DNA of 64,000 bases from Heliocidaris tuberculata (lineage: Eukaryota; Echinodermata; Echinoidea; Camarodonta; Echinometridae). A program made the translations under genes and the position numbers. Below are positions 52,180-63,873 of the stretch, piece by piece; position 1 is the first letter of the stretch; each line of letters begins with the position of its first letter. Location of the stretch: NCBI GenBank assembly GCA_025618425.1, contig CM046835.1:14147200-14211199 (forward strand), read 5' to 3'. A model generated the notes under the pieces. That model saw only the letters and a list, made by a program, of their open reading frames with translations, had not been told where the DNA came from and made no database searches.

Positions 52180-52600
52180 ATACTTTCCTTTTCCATTCCT
52201 GTGTTGAGCAAAGCGAATTTCTGTTTTTCTTCCATTGAAAGAGAGAGAGAGAGAAAAAAAAGAAATCATATACATGTATACATGTACATTCATTGAACAT
52301 GAAATGTTTTCCTCTCAACTTCCATCATCTCTTTCTTCTTTATTTCGAAGTTTCTTGTGCAATCACGCCATGTATTTAACTGCGGTCATTTTATGTACGA
52401 TACATTTGAACATTTTTGTTAAAACTCGCGTTGTATATATACTTTATTCAGTTAGATTCGTTTATTTTGTAGTAATGCTGTTTTTAAGTCGTAAAATGTT
52501 CCTTTTATGTATTTGATTTCCTGTTTACATCTGTTATAGATCTACAGGCTATAGGGTTACATATGTGACCAGATTTTACTGGTCTACGTCTCTTACCCTG
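52180..52600. other. Stretch between foldback MITEs
   Basis: An open frame at 52235-52516 has no domain, and its (GA)n start suggests chance. No gene called. Confidence 0.4.
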
Positions 52601-52604
52601 TCTC

Positions 52605-53100
52605 TTAAAGGAGAAATCCACACTTGTATTTAGTTGATTTGAATAAAAGCAGAAAAATGAGAAAAACGGATTTGTGAAAATTTGATTAAAATCCGATAAA
52701 AATAAGGAAGTTACGAATTTTTGAAGTTGTAATCAATCAGACATAAATTGGCAACTCTGTGACGTATCTCGCGGGGTCTTTCCTCTTTGCTCGATGAAGA
52801 AATATATTAGCTTCGTATAGGTTGTGTGTAAAAACATATGTGCAATGATTATATCTAGGGTGCATGTATGATTAAACCCTTTTTAAAAGAGAAAGTGGTA
52901 ATTTATTATTTTAATTACAGAGCATGTAAGATATAATTGCCATTTTGTTTTTGATTGATTACAACTTATCTTATCATAACAAAAAAATCATAGCTTTCTT
53001 ATAACTTATCGTTTTTTGCTCACATTTTCATTGATCTTTTTAAAAAATATATATAAATTGTCTGCTGCTTTATAAACCAACTTGATATCAGGTTGAATTT
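52605..53100. mobile_element. Foldback MITE, family F, copy 3
   Basis: Starts TTAAAGGAGAAATCCACAC, close to the tip of copy 1, and its arms fold back around about 52790-52880. Its right tip is eroded. Confidence 0.72.
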
Positions 53101-54120
53101 ATATTTTGTAGTGTAAGGGGGGGGGGGTAGGGTCAAGTAATAAAATTGGCACATGTTCAGAGTATTTGTAAGTAATTTTATTCTCACAAAGGGGTTTATA
53201 AAATACAAGCTGAGCTTTTCAAATGACTCCTCCACTTATGTTTCTTTACTATTTCCTAATTTTACAGAAATTGTGATAGAGTAATTGTTTATTACATGTA
53301 ATTACTTCATTTTTTTCCTTCATTTTTTCCCCCATTTATGTAAACAGTTCTCATCGTAATTTTGTTCGATATTATATGTTTTATCAACTTGTATATGCAT
53401 TTTTATTTGTTATGTAAAACACCAAAAGACATTGTTGAAATTAAAAAAACCCAAAAAACTTGAACCTTGAACTTCCCCTTTGATAATGTGAAATTTAAAA
53501 AAAATATTTTAAAAAATAGGCCTGGTGAAAAGTTAAGAAGGGTTTGGTCCAGCAAAAACCTTGGAGCAAAGACAAATTCTTATAGCAACTGCCCCCGCCG
53601 CCTCACCTACCAATTCTTTTCTTTAGCGGTTCCAGGCATGTCTTTTAAGATATTCCTTGATTTATCATTCATGTGTATTTACAATGTTGTGCATGTTGAG
53701 TAACTTTTAAAAAACATGAAAGTATTTACAGTCTTCAGCTATCAGTGAAAGCGATAATAAGGAAATGAGATGTTTATATTACTGAGATACAAATATTTAC
53801 GTAAGTTTTCCTTCCAACGGACAGATTTTTCGCTTTGAGTTCCTGTGTAGTTACTTTCCTTTGACTTAACTGCCAATCATATTATTGTACTTTGTTATTT
53901 CCTGTAGAAAGCAATGTACAATCTTGATTTTTCCCTTGTCAGTCATTTCGATGTTTTAGGAACAAAGGGGTGAGGTCACCATCCTGTCTTCCGGATTATC
54001 GTTTTGTAATTCCTATCTCTTCTTTCTTTCTCAGAAGTATTTTTATGTATTTCATGAAAAATATTGTTTATTGTTTTATCGTTTCCATGGTGAAAGCAAG
54101 TTTTATTTGAGATATTGTCT
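53101..54120. other. Upstream flank of the WSC gene
   Basis: No gene seen. The open frame at 53467-53703 has no recognisable content. Confidence 0.4.
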
Positions 54121-54145
54121 CATCGACCAGCATCATTGATATGCA

Positions 54146-54168
54146 TATATATATATTACCTGACGTCA
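54146..54168 (+). promoter_or_regulatory. Candidate CRE and TATA-like tract before the WSC gene
   Basis: A perfect TGACGTCA (54161-54168), the CREB/ATF palindrome, follows a TATATATATA tract about 210 bp before the start codon. Suggestive only. Confidence 0.35.
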
Positions 54169-54377
54169 CGGTGAATTTAGCAGACATTTTATATTGAGAA
54201 CTTTGCAATGGTATGATTCCAACTACATGTCTCTTGGCAGCTGTTGTTTTTTTAGTGGAACTAATTGATCATTTATTTAAAAAAAAAAAAAGCTGTTGGC
54301 AATCGTAAAACAACGGACGGACAAAACAATTATTATATGAAACCTGTATTCATTCTGTCATAATTCAAGCTAAGAAT

Positions 54378-54462
54378 ATGGATAGCCATCGTATATTGCT
54401 TTACGTGCTACCAATAATCTTGGTTTTAGCACGAGCTTCTCAGTCCGATGGACAGTCATTTG
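54378..54462 (+). CDS. WSC-gene exon 1: signal peptide
   Basis: The ATG is in good context (AATATGG). Encodes 28 residues that are nearly all signal peptide, then QSDGQSF. The donor is TTTG|GTAAGT, phase 1. Intron 1 is 5.6 kb. Confidence 0.82.
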
Positions 54463-57400
54463 GTAAGTTAGATATTTTTAGATATTTCGTTGGACATAAT
54501 GGTATCTTCACATTCATATTTTTATTTTCTCTTGTGCACTGAATTAAGCATATTCTTCTTACGCGTCTTTTATGATTTTATTGTTATTATTATTTTACCC
54601 ACCCACGCTGTTATTTATTTGATAAGTTTTCTTCTCATCCATTTGTTGCAACCATAAAGGCAAATTTTATTTTGTGTATATGAAAACTCAAAGACAGGTA
54701 TTGCCCTCTTTCTCTCGAATAATCAATCGATTTTTTTGCCCCAAACCCAAAACTTTTCTCACTTCAATTTATTTTATCTTTACATTAATATTTATAAATA
54801 ATACTAATACAATTTGGATGGGACAAGACTTTCAAAAGAATGATAAAGATGGTACTTGTTTGAAGAGCACTCTGTATGAAAAGCGTTTTTTGCTAAAAGC
54901 TCACACCATAATGAGTGACTCATTTGATCCCTAATATAATTTATTTCAAAAAATTGTTCAAGAATTCGCCTATGCCGGCATGACCGGCGTCGTTTCAGAC
55001 AATCTTTTGTACCCAGTGCTATTCAGATGTTAAACGATGATTTACGCATTTAACCCCTTAATGTGGGTTTTCACTGGGCACGCGAACGATTCGCGAAAGA
55101 TGCAAAAGATGCGAATGTGGAAAAAATGGCAAAGTCCAACATTCGTATTTTAGACTAAAAAAAGTTCGCCAAACATGCGTGTGGGTTCGGAAGCATCGTC
55201 AACTGTTCGGAGGAGTCGTTTTTAGTTTGGCGGAAATTTTAAAAAAGTTTGAAATTTTTTTGCGAACGTTTCCAGCATCCCGGGTCATGATTTGTTCTCA
55301 AAAATATCTGAAAAGCTTAGTAATATTCGCACGACCTACTCACGACGTACGTGATATTCGCAAAATCTTTGAAACCCCAAATAGATTCTGACAGTTTCGA
55401 GAATGTCTCGCGCATGTCTCGCGCATGTCTCACGAAAACAGCGAAGTTCGCCGATCATTTTCCGAACTATTTACGAACTGTTCGCGTACTTCTTGAGAAT
55501 AGGTGACTTCGCCAAAGAAGAAAACGCGAGCCTTTCACGTCGGGGCCCTCTGTTAATTCGCACACCGTTTGGGACGATTTATTTGCGAATGTCACGAAGA
55601 ATTCCCGAACTATTCGCGAACTACACACGAACAAAAACTGACGCTTTCGCGAACGTTTTTCGAAGGTTTTGCTCACGCGACATTTTCAAGGAGTTCGAGC
55701 GAAGTTCTCACGAACGTTTGGCACAAGTTTGCCGCATGTTTGGCGGCAAATCGACACCACGTGACCTCTGGTATACATAAAGCGCACTATTCACGAAGAG
55801 ACCGATCTACTCAAGACAGCTGTCAACTCGGGTTCGCATTTTAGTCGCATGTTCTTCGTGTCTGTGGACTGGCCATAGTTCTGCAATGCTACACACGACA
55901 TTCGCACATATGTTGTGAGAACTACGCACAAACTGCGCACAAATGGTTTACGGCTCCATTTTCCCGATTTTTTTCGACATTCGCATCCTTCGCGAATCGT
56001 TCGCGTGCCCCGTGAAAACCCGCCTTTATACCTGGAACACACAAGGAGGTACTACCTCCTTGGTCACATCTCCAGACCGACTCCGTGTCGACTCCAGACC
56101 AACTGATTCTTGGTCATCGGGATTGAAGTAAATTTGTTTGATCTGTTATCGGTCCGGTGTCGGTCTCGGTGATGTGACTGTGGTACAAGGTTTCTAGTTT
56201 TTACTCATTCCGTACACCTGCCTATGTAACGTTGCATTTATCCATTTTTTAATGATGACGTGCCTCATGGAGTGTATCTATCAACGTTGCCAGATCTAGC
56301 ATAATTCTGCTTTTTGGCATAATTTTGACAGCTTTAGCATATATTATTATTCTTAGCATAATTTGACCCAATTTAGCATAATTCTAGTATAATTCTAGTG
56401 TTTTTTTTTTTTTTTTTTTTTTTTTTTGCTTCTCTGAGAATTTTTGAGTAAAAAGTCCCCCCCCCCAAAAACAAACAAACAAACAAACAAACAAACAAAC
56501 AAACAAACAAACAAAAACAAAAACAAACAAACAAACGCTGATAACCTCCTTTTTTTTTCTTTTTTTTGATTTAGCAGAATTTTTCGCTGCTCCCTAGTCC
56601 ATTATTAACGCTGGTCACAGTCTGGTATCTATAGCTGCAGTGTTCGTTTATAAATCGTGCAGTTAACATTCTGTTTCATCCTCTCTCTTAGGTAGCTCCC
56701 CCCCCCCCCCTCTCTCTCTCTCTCTCTTCTTCTTCTTCTTATTTTCTTTCATTCTTTCTCTCTAGCTCTTCTTTCAGTTTTAAGCTAAGTACTTGTGAGT
56801 TTTTGTCGCAAAGGCAGTTATATATTCTTCATGACATTTATATTGTGTTAGATAAAGGGGCCGCGGAGCGTTTTGAAAGTGGGGGGGGGGGGGGGGAGGG
56901 GCTGATCTGATTTCACTCATTAATGCATCGGCGTAAATTCAGTTTAAGCAGTGGGGGTATGACCGCAACATTGTGAGAAATTTCCAAAGTTTAGGGGCAC
57001 TGGTATATTTCTGGAAAAAAGGGGCACCTACAAAGGGAAAAATATACAATCTCTAAACATTGTCATATACATTGTGATTACATTTATAAAGATTTCAATT
57101 ATGTTTCTCTCTTACATGCTCTAATATAATTTACTTAAACATTAAAGTTTGCAGTCGGGTTTGATGACCTACATATTAATGTGCGAGCGATCAATTTTTA
57201 AAGATCTGTGAGGCTGCATGGTGATCAACAACATTTTATAAAGAGAAAAAAAAAGTTCTGAAAGGTGTTTAAACACAGTCTCAGCATGAGAGACTGAAAA
57301 GACCTCTAATAAGTAACATAACTATATCAAATATAAATGTGAGCGAGCGTATCGAGCAAGCCTTGACGAAATTAAAGTAAAGTTGCTCTAAATCGCTATA

Positions 57401-57611
57401 AATTAGGGGCACAAATTATGGAGCAAGAAAAAAGGGGTCCTTATCAAGAACGATAATTGCACTTATCAAAAAAGAAAAGGAGCAGGAGTATGTCATATTG
57501 AAAGGATCAATTATCAGAGGATGAAACATGTGGTATTTGTCGCACATGAATATTGGCATTTTATGCCAGAGGTAAAAAGGGCACTTATGAGAATGGAAAA
57601 GGGGTGTTTTT

Positions 57612-57642
<31 letters not shown>

Positions 57643-60600
57643 TGTTTTAATAAAGGAAGAGGGGCTCTTATCAGAAGGAATTGTACTTCTTAGAAAGAAA
57701 AGGAGCCCGTTTCAAAATGAATTAAGGAAAACTTATCAGAGGTGTAAAGGGGCACTCGTCAAAGATTTCAAGTGTCATTTAACAGAAGGCGGAAGGGGCA
57801 CTTGTCGAATTAGAACGGGCACCTCTCAAATTTGAATAGAGGATATGGCCACAGGTAAAGATGCACTTATAAGACGGAAAGGGGGTAATTCTTCTATCTG
57901 AAAAGTGAGAATGGAAACAAGGCAGTTATTGAAAGAGATTAATAGGTACATTTGATGCAAAAGATTTAAAAGGGAATTGTCGAAGGAAAGATTTTATTAG
58001 GAGTTTTATGAGAGATGAAAAGGAAAGAGGCTCGTTTATAGAAATAAAATAAAGGGAACACTTATCAGAAATAATAGGGGCAATTATAAGATTGGAAAAG
58101 GGGAAAGTATAATGATATAAAGGACACTTATAAATGGGGAAGGGGCACTTCTTACTAAGGAAAAGGGACAGTTGTCAAGGAAGAAGGGGCACCTCTCAGA
58201 TTTTAATAGGCATTTGTCAATTATCAATGGTAATAAAATCAAATTTTAAGATTGTGGAACGGGCATGAATATAAAGGAAAGGGAACACTTATCTAAAGTA
58301 ATCTGTGTAAAAGGGGAAACTTCTAGGATACCCCAATTTCTGAAATACTGGGGACACTGTACCCCCTCCCCCACCCCACAATGCCTGATTTTAAATAATC
58401 CTAAAATTTCTCTAAAGAGTTGATGCGTCATTCTGAATCCTGAAAGAAGACTCCTGAACTTGTTAGAAGATGTGATAGATAGATTGTCATCTTAGAGAAT
58501 GCTGTACAGCCCGAGAAGTCACGTGAAAATATCTGAGCTTGTTTTCTACAGTTTGTTTATATTACCATGTTTTATTAGGCCTAGATTTTGCATTAACTGT
58601 GCATTAAAGAGGCGGGGATGTATTGCCCATTGTACCTATGGAAAACATGTTAGTAATGGAAATGGATGAGAGATTTTGATACATAAAATCGGAAATATCG
58701 GGACATTCAAATCATATCTTAAGCATTTTATCTGCATTTTATAGGAATTCTCACTACAATAACAGTCTTTTATATCAATTTTATCAATTCTGTCAATTAC
58801 TAGAAATGATTTCTTCCTTGAAAATTAGGGGGATTTTTTTTTGTACGTGTCTACTCAAAAAAGTGGGGGGGGGGGGCTACAGCCCCCCCCCCCCCGGTTC
58901 CGCGGCCCATGAGATAAGTACTAGTTTGTCTGAAGTAGCTTTGATCTATAAACAGGAATTAACCTATATGTGTTTATGAGCATGATCGGTTAAGAGTGAG
59001 CATTTTGTCCGTCCGTGACACAAAATATATTTGTGGCAAGACAGGTATACACGCTGTAAAAAATAATTGTAAAACTACAGGTTTTTTAGCCCTTGAAATT
59101 GCAAGTTATTGCCGTTATTTCAATTTTACAGTCTTTTCCTGTAAAACAACAGCAAGTTTGTTTGTTTACCGGAAATCAGCATATATTTACATAATTTTAT
59201 TGTAAGCATATGCTGATTTCCGATAAAAAAAAAACAACAACAAACAACAAACAAACCAAACAAACAAACAAACAAACAAACAAAAAACAAAACAAAACAA
59301 AACGGGCATTCCCGGCATCCTGACTGCCAGGAAATTCCCGTGAAAAAAGCGGCAAATTTGTTTACAGTGTAGTACCCTTAATGATTTTTTAACGCCTCTT
59401 AATTACAAGCTTCTCCACGGTTACATGAAGCAGGGAAAATTAGAGAATTTGCGCAAAATTGAAGTCTGATCGGTTCATACCTTTTGTATTTCATTGCTTG
59501 GGAAAGTTTCATATCCCATCTTTTGCACCATTTTGCCTTATCTTATTTTACACCTCCGGATTTATGGGGGGCAGAACGATATGTTTGCCCCCCCCCCCAT
59601 ATTCTCTTGGGGGCAACTCCCCCTTGCCCTCCCCCCAGCAGGCCCCTGGGAACGATTTTGTTACTGGGGGTGCTGTGAGCAGACTTGGGGGGAGGTGTAT
59701 GCAGTTGCTTGACAAGCAAAAAAAAAGGTCCTCAGCGTTTTGGGGTCTCCAAAAATCTCTGACAACCAAAAAAACAAACAAAACAAAACAAACAAAAAAA
59801 AAAACACCCCAGCACCCCCATCACTCTTTAAATTTAACTCTAGATTTTATAACATCTGTTTGTTTAGTGATGAGAAATCTATTGAATTTGCCTTAGGTTG
59901 TTGGGTTTTTTTTTTTTTTTTGGTGGAAATCTTCGCGATCGTGTTATACTAGAAAAGTGTACTTTTCAATAATTGAAGAAATGATGTAAAATCCTAACCG
60001 TCTCAGTGTGATTATCATTTTTACTGTACTTTATAATTTACATATTCTTTTTTTGCCATTCAACAGGTGAGGGCTACGTTGGTTGTTTTGATGTCCGCAC
60101 ATGCGGCCTACGACTACAAGGCCATTGTTCTCTTATTACAGTTGACATGTGTATTGAATACTGCAAGATGAACAACAGTTCTGCTTACGCAGGAGTAGCC
60201 AATGGTAATCAGTGTTACTGTGGAGTTGATGGTTCAAACCACAGTTGCTCTGAGAGTGTAGTAGATAGCCAATGTCTTACACGCCCATGCTCTGGAAATG
60301 GGTCTATCTATTGTGGCGGCGTGGGGAAACTCTCTGTTTTCGATCGTAAGTACTTGATTTTTCTTTTTTTTTCGTTCAGGTAATGAGGCGTTCTCTCAAG
60401 GGGAATATAACAGACACAAAATCATAAATGCTGCTATTTATTTTAGATCACCTTTCAATGAGTAGAAATAGTTGCATTATTTTATTTATTTTTATTTATT
60501 TATTTATTATTATTTTTTTTTTTTAATGTGTGTTTGTGTGTGGGAAAGTGAACGTAACGGAGTCGGGGGGCGACACGCAAAGAGGAGATGACGAGGAACC

Positions 60601-63600
60601 CACATTTGGGATAAGGCAACACAGATATTTCGGTTATGTATCCCACCGCTGGCACCACTTCAGGGACGCAAAATAAACCCATTATATGTAGCATAGACGC
60701 ATGATAGATCAACTCTAACCGCTGGGCTCCCATGCCATGGCTAGAGTGACCATCTATAGCCAATGAATGGTGGCGTGACAAACTATTGCTAGCTCCTTCT
60801 TATGCTGAGTATGCCACTATAATTATTTAATTTGACTGGGGTTCATATTGTGAGTGCATTGTTACTTTTTTTATATTTTCCTCCAATTTGTCAATTTCTT
60901 TTTAATTAGTGTTTTACTGTGTTTTTCCCCGTTTTAGTTCTTCCTGGTCGTCAAGGTTCTGTAACTACCCCAAGGCAACAGAAGACTGAAAAGTCAACCA
61001 GCGTGATGACAATATCCACGAATTATGGTAACTTCTCATTTTATCCTGACACTTTTCAAGTTTTCAAAAAAGGAGGAAGAAAGCAAGTGTTTTATATATT
61101 TTGATCCGCCTGAGGTAGCACACGTGGATATTCAAAAAAATTTAAAAGGAATTCCAAATGAATAAAACAATGCAAAAAATAAAAAATCAAAAAAAAAATC
61201 AGATGTTCAGAGAATAATCCATCGTAGTAGTTGTAGTAAAAGCCACGAGCATGAGTCACTTCCAACACAATTAACCCAAGCTGGTCAATTGTCATGTTGT
61301 ATAACTTACGATTTCTTTCCCAAGTACTTTAGGTAAACTTTTACCAATACATTTACTAATAAAGAACTGTTGTTTCCTTCTAATAATGTTATTAATGACA
61401 CTATCTTTCCGAAATTTAAGTTAGAAAAGTATCACTGAGAAAAAAAAATGTTCAAGTAAGAAAGAAAGAAAGAAACAAACAAACACCTGCTTTGGGGCAA
61501 CAAAGCAAACGGACTCATCCAACTCGATATTTTTGTTTATAAGATATCATATATAGTTATTTATTATCATCATTGTTGTTGTTGTTGTTTTTGTGTTTTT
61601 GTTATTATTATTTATTATTATATTTATTAAAAGTTGTAAAAAAAGTTGAAAATTAAAGGAACTAAAAAGATATAATGAAAAAAGGATTACTAAGTCAATA
61701 AACTGCATTTGGACTGCACTGTTTGATCGTACTCCATGCATCACATCAAGAAACAATGATTTCTTTTTAAGAAGGAGACACTTATTACCGTATGTAACAG
61801 TAATCCAAGGCACATATTTCCCCCTAATATATACTTGATCCGTTAAACATTTTCTAAATCATGCTCTCCTCATCTTTCTATTTTTCTTCATCGCTTATAG
61901 TCTTTAATGACTTTCCTGCATCATATTCATAACTTCTTATTTTTTTCCAATATGCCTTTACACAGCTGATCAACAGTCAACAGTATCCAAACCTGTACCT
62001 ACTCAAACCGGAAGAGGTACCCATGATACCCTCGAACTTTTACAGTGATAAAAGAAGGGGAATTATGTATTGTAAGAGCAAATAGCGTGGATATCATCAT
62101 GTTGTGTTTTAATGTAAAATAACAGATTTTTATATTTTGTAGGTTAAGATGATTCAGCGATACATCTAACATTATGCTTTATTATCCATATTTCCTCCCA
62201 AATGAGGCCTTTTGAATATCTATTTTAACAAAAATAAGAAGATTCGAGATATCTATTCTTTCAACTGGAGAAGATAGCAAACGTTTCTTTTTGTAGTTCT
62301 TACCAAAGTACGATCCGTCCATTAGTTTCCATTTTCTCGTCTAGCAGTCTAGTCCGGAAGTTTTAAGACATAGTATTCATCAAGGTTCCTTCCTACATGT
62401 ATGTTCATGGATGTACATCCATGCTATGTTCTACTTTCGTTTAGTTCTTTAAAGAAGGATTACACAAGAGTATTTCTTTTTGTACAGAATGACTTTTAAA
62501 GAGTATGTAAGAATTATTACTGAAAATATCTAGCTGATGGAGGAATGCCTGCACCTCAGGGGATATTATAAGGACATGAAAGATGAAGGTCGTTTGTAGT
62601 CTTCTTTATAAAATGAGTAAAAGTGACTTTGTGACTTTACCAGTTTTCATACGTTTCAGAATTAGATGAAATGAAAAGACATTCTTTCTTTTTTCTTCCC
62701 TTTTTCTTGTTTTTGTCTTAACTCACCTCCCCCTTCTCTAACCCCCTCACTCTCTCTGTCTCCGTCACTGTCTCTCTGTCTCGTTCTGTCTCTGGCTCTC
62801 TCTGTCTCTGTCTCTGTCTCTTTGTCTCTCTTTCTTTCTCCCTTTTCTTTGATGACTTTAAGGAGTGACGGCCAAGGTCTTGGGGGCTCTATGTGGAATC
62901 CTGGTCATCTATGGTATTATCGTTTCTGTGCTGCTTTGTTCGTCAAGGTATGAGCAAAGATACGTCGTAAAAATGACCATAAGAACCTTTCCCATAATAA
63001 AATAAATTGGAATTTGAGTGCTAACATGCAGTGGGCAACGTCAATCCGGACGTCTAACCCCTAAACAGTATAATGTCACCCCGTACAGAACAAAATACAA
63101 CCCGCACGTTTAACTAACCCGTTTGATTTGTTGGTATGTTTTTATTTCCATTACATTATCAAAAAAATATTTTAAAATACATGGTAAATCATAAAAAGCG
63201 GTTTTCCTCCATGTGGTCGCCTCCTCTTTAGAATATTGACAACTTATCAGAGAGCAATTGTATTTTGAAGAAAAGGGAAGTTGACTTGGCTTGTCCTTCC
63301 ACCTCATATTCGGAGAGCGGGTTATATTTGTTTGTTGTATTTATTTTGTTTATTTGACGACAGATTGCATTGTCACTATAATAAACTATCACAATTTTAG
63401 AAACTTTACAGTAAAATATTTGGGTAAGAGACGTCAGCCCTTGACAAAATTGGGCCCGTATACACATACATGTATGGTATCACCAGTATACTTGAATCAA
63501 ATTTCAGACGAACTCTGCAATCCTTGAAGAAATCTAAGAAGTCCCCAATTCAACAAAAACAGTACACTGGGCTTGATCGGACGACTCTACAACTCCATTC

Positions 63601-63775
63601 ATATCAAGGCATATACCTGAGCCCGAATGAAGGGGAAAGGCCTAGTACGTCCTTGGATCACCCATACAAAAATGATGTAGTGGCGCAACTGCGTGGACGA
63701 AAGGCGAACCAGGGAGCGGGAGGTTGGGACTCCGGTGACAATGATGACGAAAATTACGTCATACCTGATGTTTGA
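54378..63775 (+). CDS. WSC-domain type I membrane protein with ITAM-like tail, 6 exons
   Basis: Exons 54378-54462, 60067-60345, 60938-61027, 61966-62016, 62863-62947 and 63508-63775 join in phase to 285 aa. The N-terminus (LLYVLPIILVLARA) is a signal peptide. Residues about 31-120 are one WSC domain with eight or more cysteines in the expected order (VGCFD, CIEYC, QCYCG, CSGNGSIYCGG); such domains are thought to bind carbohydrate. A Ser/Thr/Pro/Gln-rich stalk follows, then a transmembrane segment at about 174-194 (LGALCGILVIYGIIVSVLL). The 90-residue cytoplasmic tail has Y216-TGL and Y229-QGI nine residues apart, plus Y233, Y250 and Y280. No enzyme domain is seen. A surface sensor or adhesion protein is likely; the ligand is unknown. 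Confidence 0.88.
55065..56021. mobile_element. 957-bp inverted-repeat element rich in TTCGC/GCGAA
   Basis: Ends GGGTTTTCACTGGGCACGCG and, on the minus strand, GGGTTTTCACGGGGCACGCG continue inverted for about 60 bp (with AACGATTCGCGAA). The interior is dense with GCGAA, TTCGC and CGAAC words in both orientations, far more than flanking DNA. No transposase. Open frames within (55403-55780 and others) reflect these repeats. It lies in WSC intron 1. Confidence 0.75.
56397..56540. repeat. Poly-T and (AAAC)n microsatellite
   Basis: A T27 run at about 56401-56427, then CAAA repeats to 56536. Confidence 0.9.
56857..58911. mobile_element. 2.1-kb relative of the hAT-like composite
   Basis: The left end GGGGCCGCGGAGCGTTTTGA closely resembles the right end of the 9.6-kb composite (GGGGCGGCGGAGCG, minus strand). 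The right end on the minus strand is GGGCCGCGGAACC. Poly-G follows both tips. The interior (57400-58330) is a decayed minus-strand version of the GTGCCCCTTTT array. AGATAA lies at both borders (56850-56855, 58912-58917), possibly a degraded duplication. The frames at 57521-57835 are array artefacts. Confidence 0.65.
59048..59371. mobile_element. Small inverted-repeat MITE
   Basis: The tips TACACGCTGTAAA and (minus strand) TACACTGTAAACAAA are inverted. Inside is a hairpin, GGAAATCAGCATAT and complement (59170-59222), then a CAAA repeat. It lies in WSC intron 1. Confidence 0.6.
59555..59830. repeat. Poly-G/poly-C repeat debris
   Basis: Short G and C runs with GACAAGCAAAAAAAAAGGTC and TCTCTGACAACCAAAAA match the debris at 25680-25830. 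No gene. Confidence 0.5.
60067..60345 (+). CDS. WSC-gene exon 2: WSC domain
   Basis: Acceptor TTCAACAG and donor CGATC|GTAAGT, phase 1 at both sides, so the domain is a single symmetric exon. Encodes GYVGCFDVRTC to YCGGVGKLSVFD. Potential N-glycosylation sites are NNSS, NHSC and GNGS (NGS). Confidence 0.9.
60938..61027 (+). CDS. WSC-gene exon 3: stalk
   Basis: Thirty codons, phase 1-1, between CCGTTTTAG and TATG|GTAACT. Encodes a Thr/Ser/Gln-rich segment (TTPRQQKTEKSTSVMTIST). Confidence 0.8.
61966..62016 (+). CDS. WSC-gene exon 4: stalk micro-exon
   Basis: Only 51 bases, phase 1-1, between TTTACACAG and AGAG|GTACCC. Encodes ADQQSTVSKPVPTQTGR. Its symmetric phase makes it skippable. Confidence 0.75.
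62863..62947 (+). CDS. WSC-gene exon 5: transmembrane segment
   Basis: Acceptor GACTTTAAG after a long pyrimidine tract, donor TCAAG|GTATGA. Encodes GVTAKVLGALCGILVIYG and the following hydrophobic residues to LLCSSR. Confidence 0.85.
63508..63775 (+). CDS. WSC-gene exon 6: cytoplasmic tail
   Basis: Enters after AAATTTCAG in phase 2. A basic stop-transfer region (RRTLQSLKKSKKS) is followed by QYTGLDRTTL and HSYQGIYLSP. An acidic end carries DDENYVIPDV. Confidence 0.86.
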
Positions 63776-63867
63776 ATTTTGTTTTAATGTCTCTACTGTA
63801 ACGGATATTTTAGAAAGCAAGTGTCCAGTGCTTTATCGTAATGTTGGTTTTACAGTATTTTATCAAC

Positions 63868-63873
63868 AATAAA
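63868..63873 (+). terminator. Poly(A) signal of the WSC gene
   Basis: AATAAA 93 bp after the stop codon, followed by a T/G-rich stretch. Confidence 0.7.

Noticed and set aside
52235..52516. 93-residue open frame with hydrophobic C-terminus
   Set aside because: No homologous motif or flanking splice signals, and it begins in a (GA)n tract.
55403..55780. Open frames in the GCGAA-rich element
   Set aside because: Frames are open on both strands because of the short inverted words; no domain.
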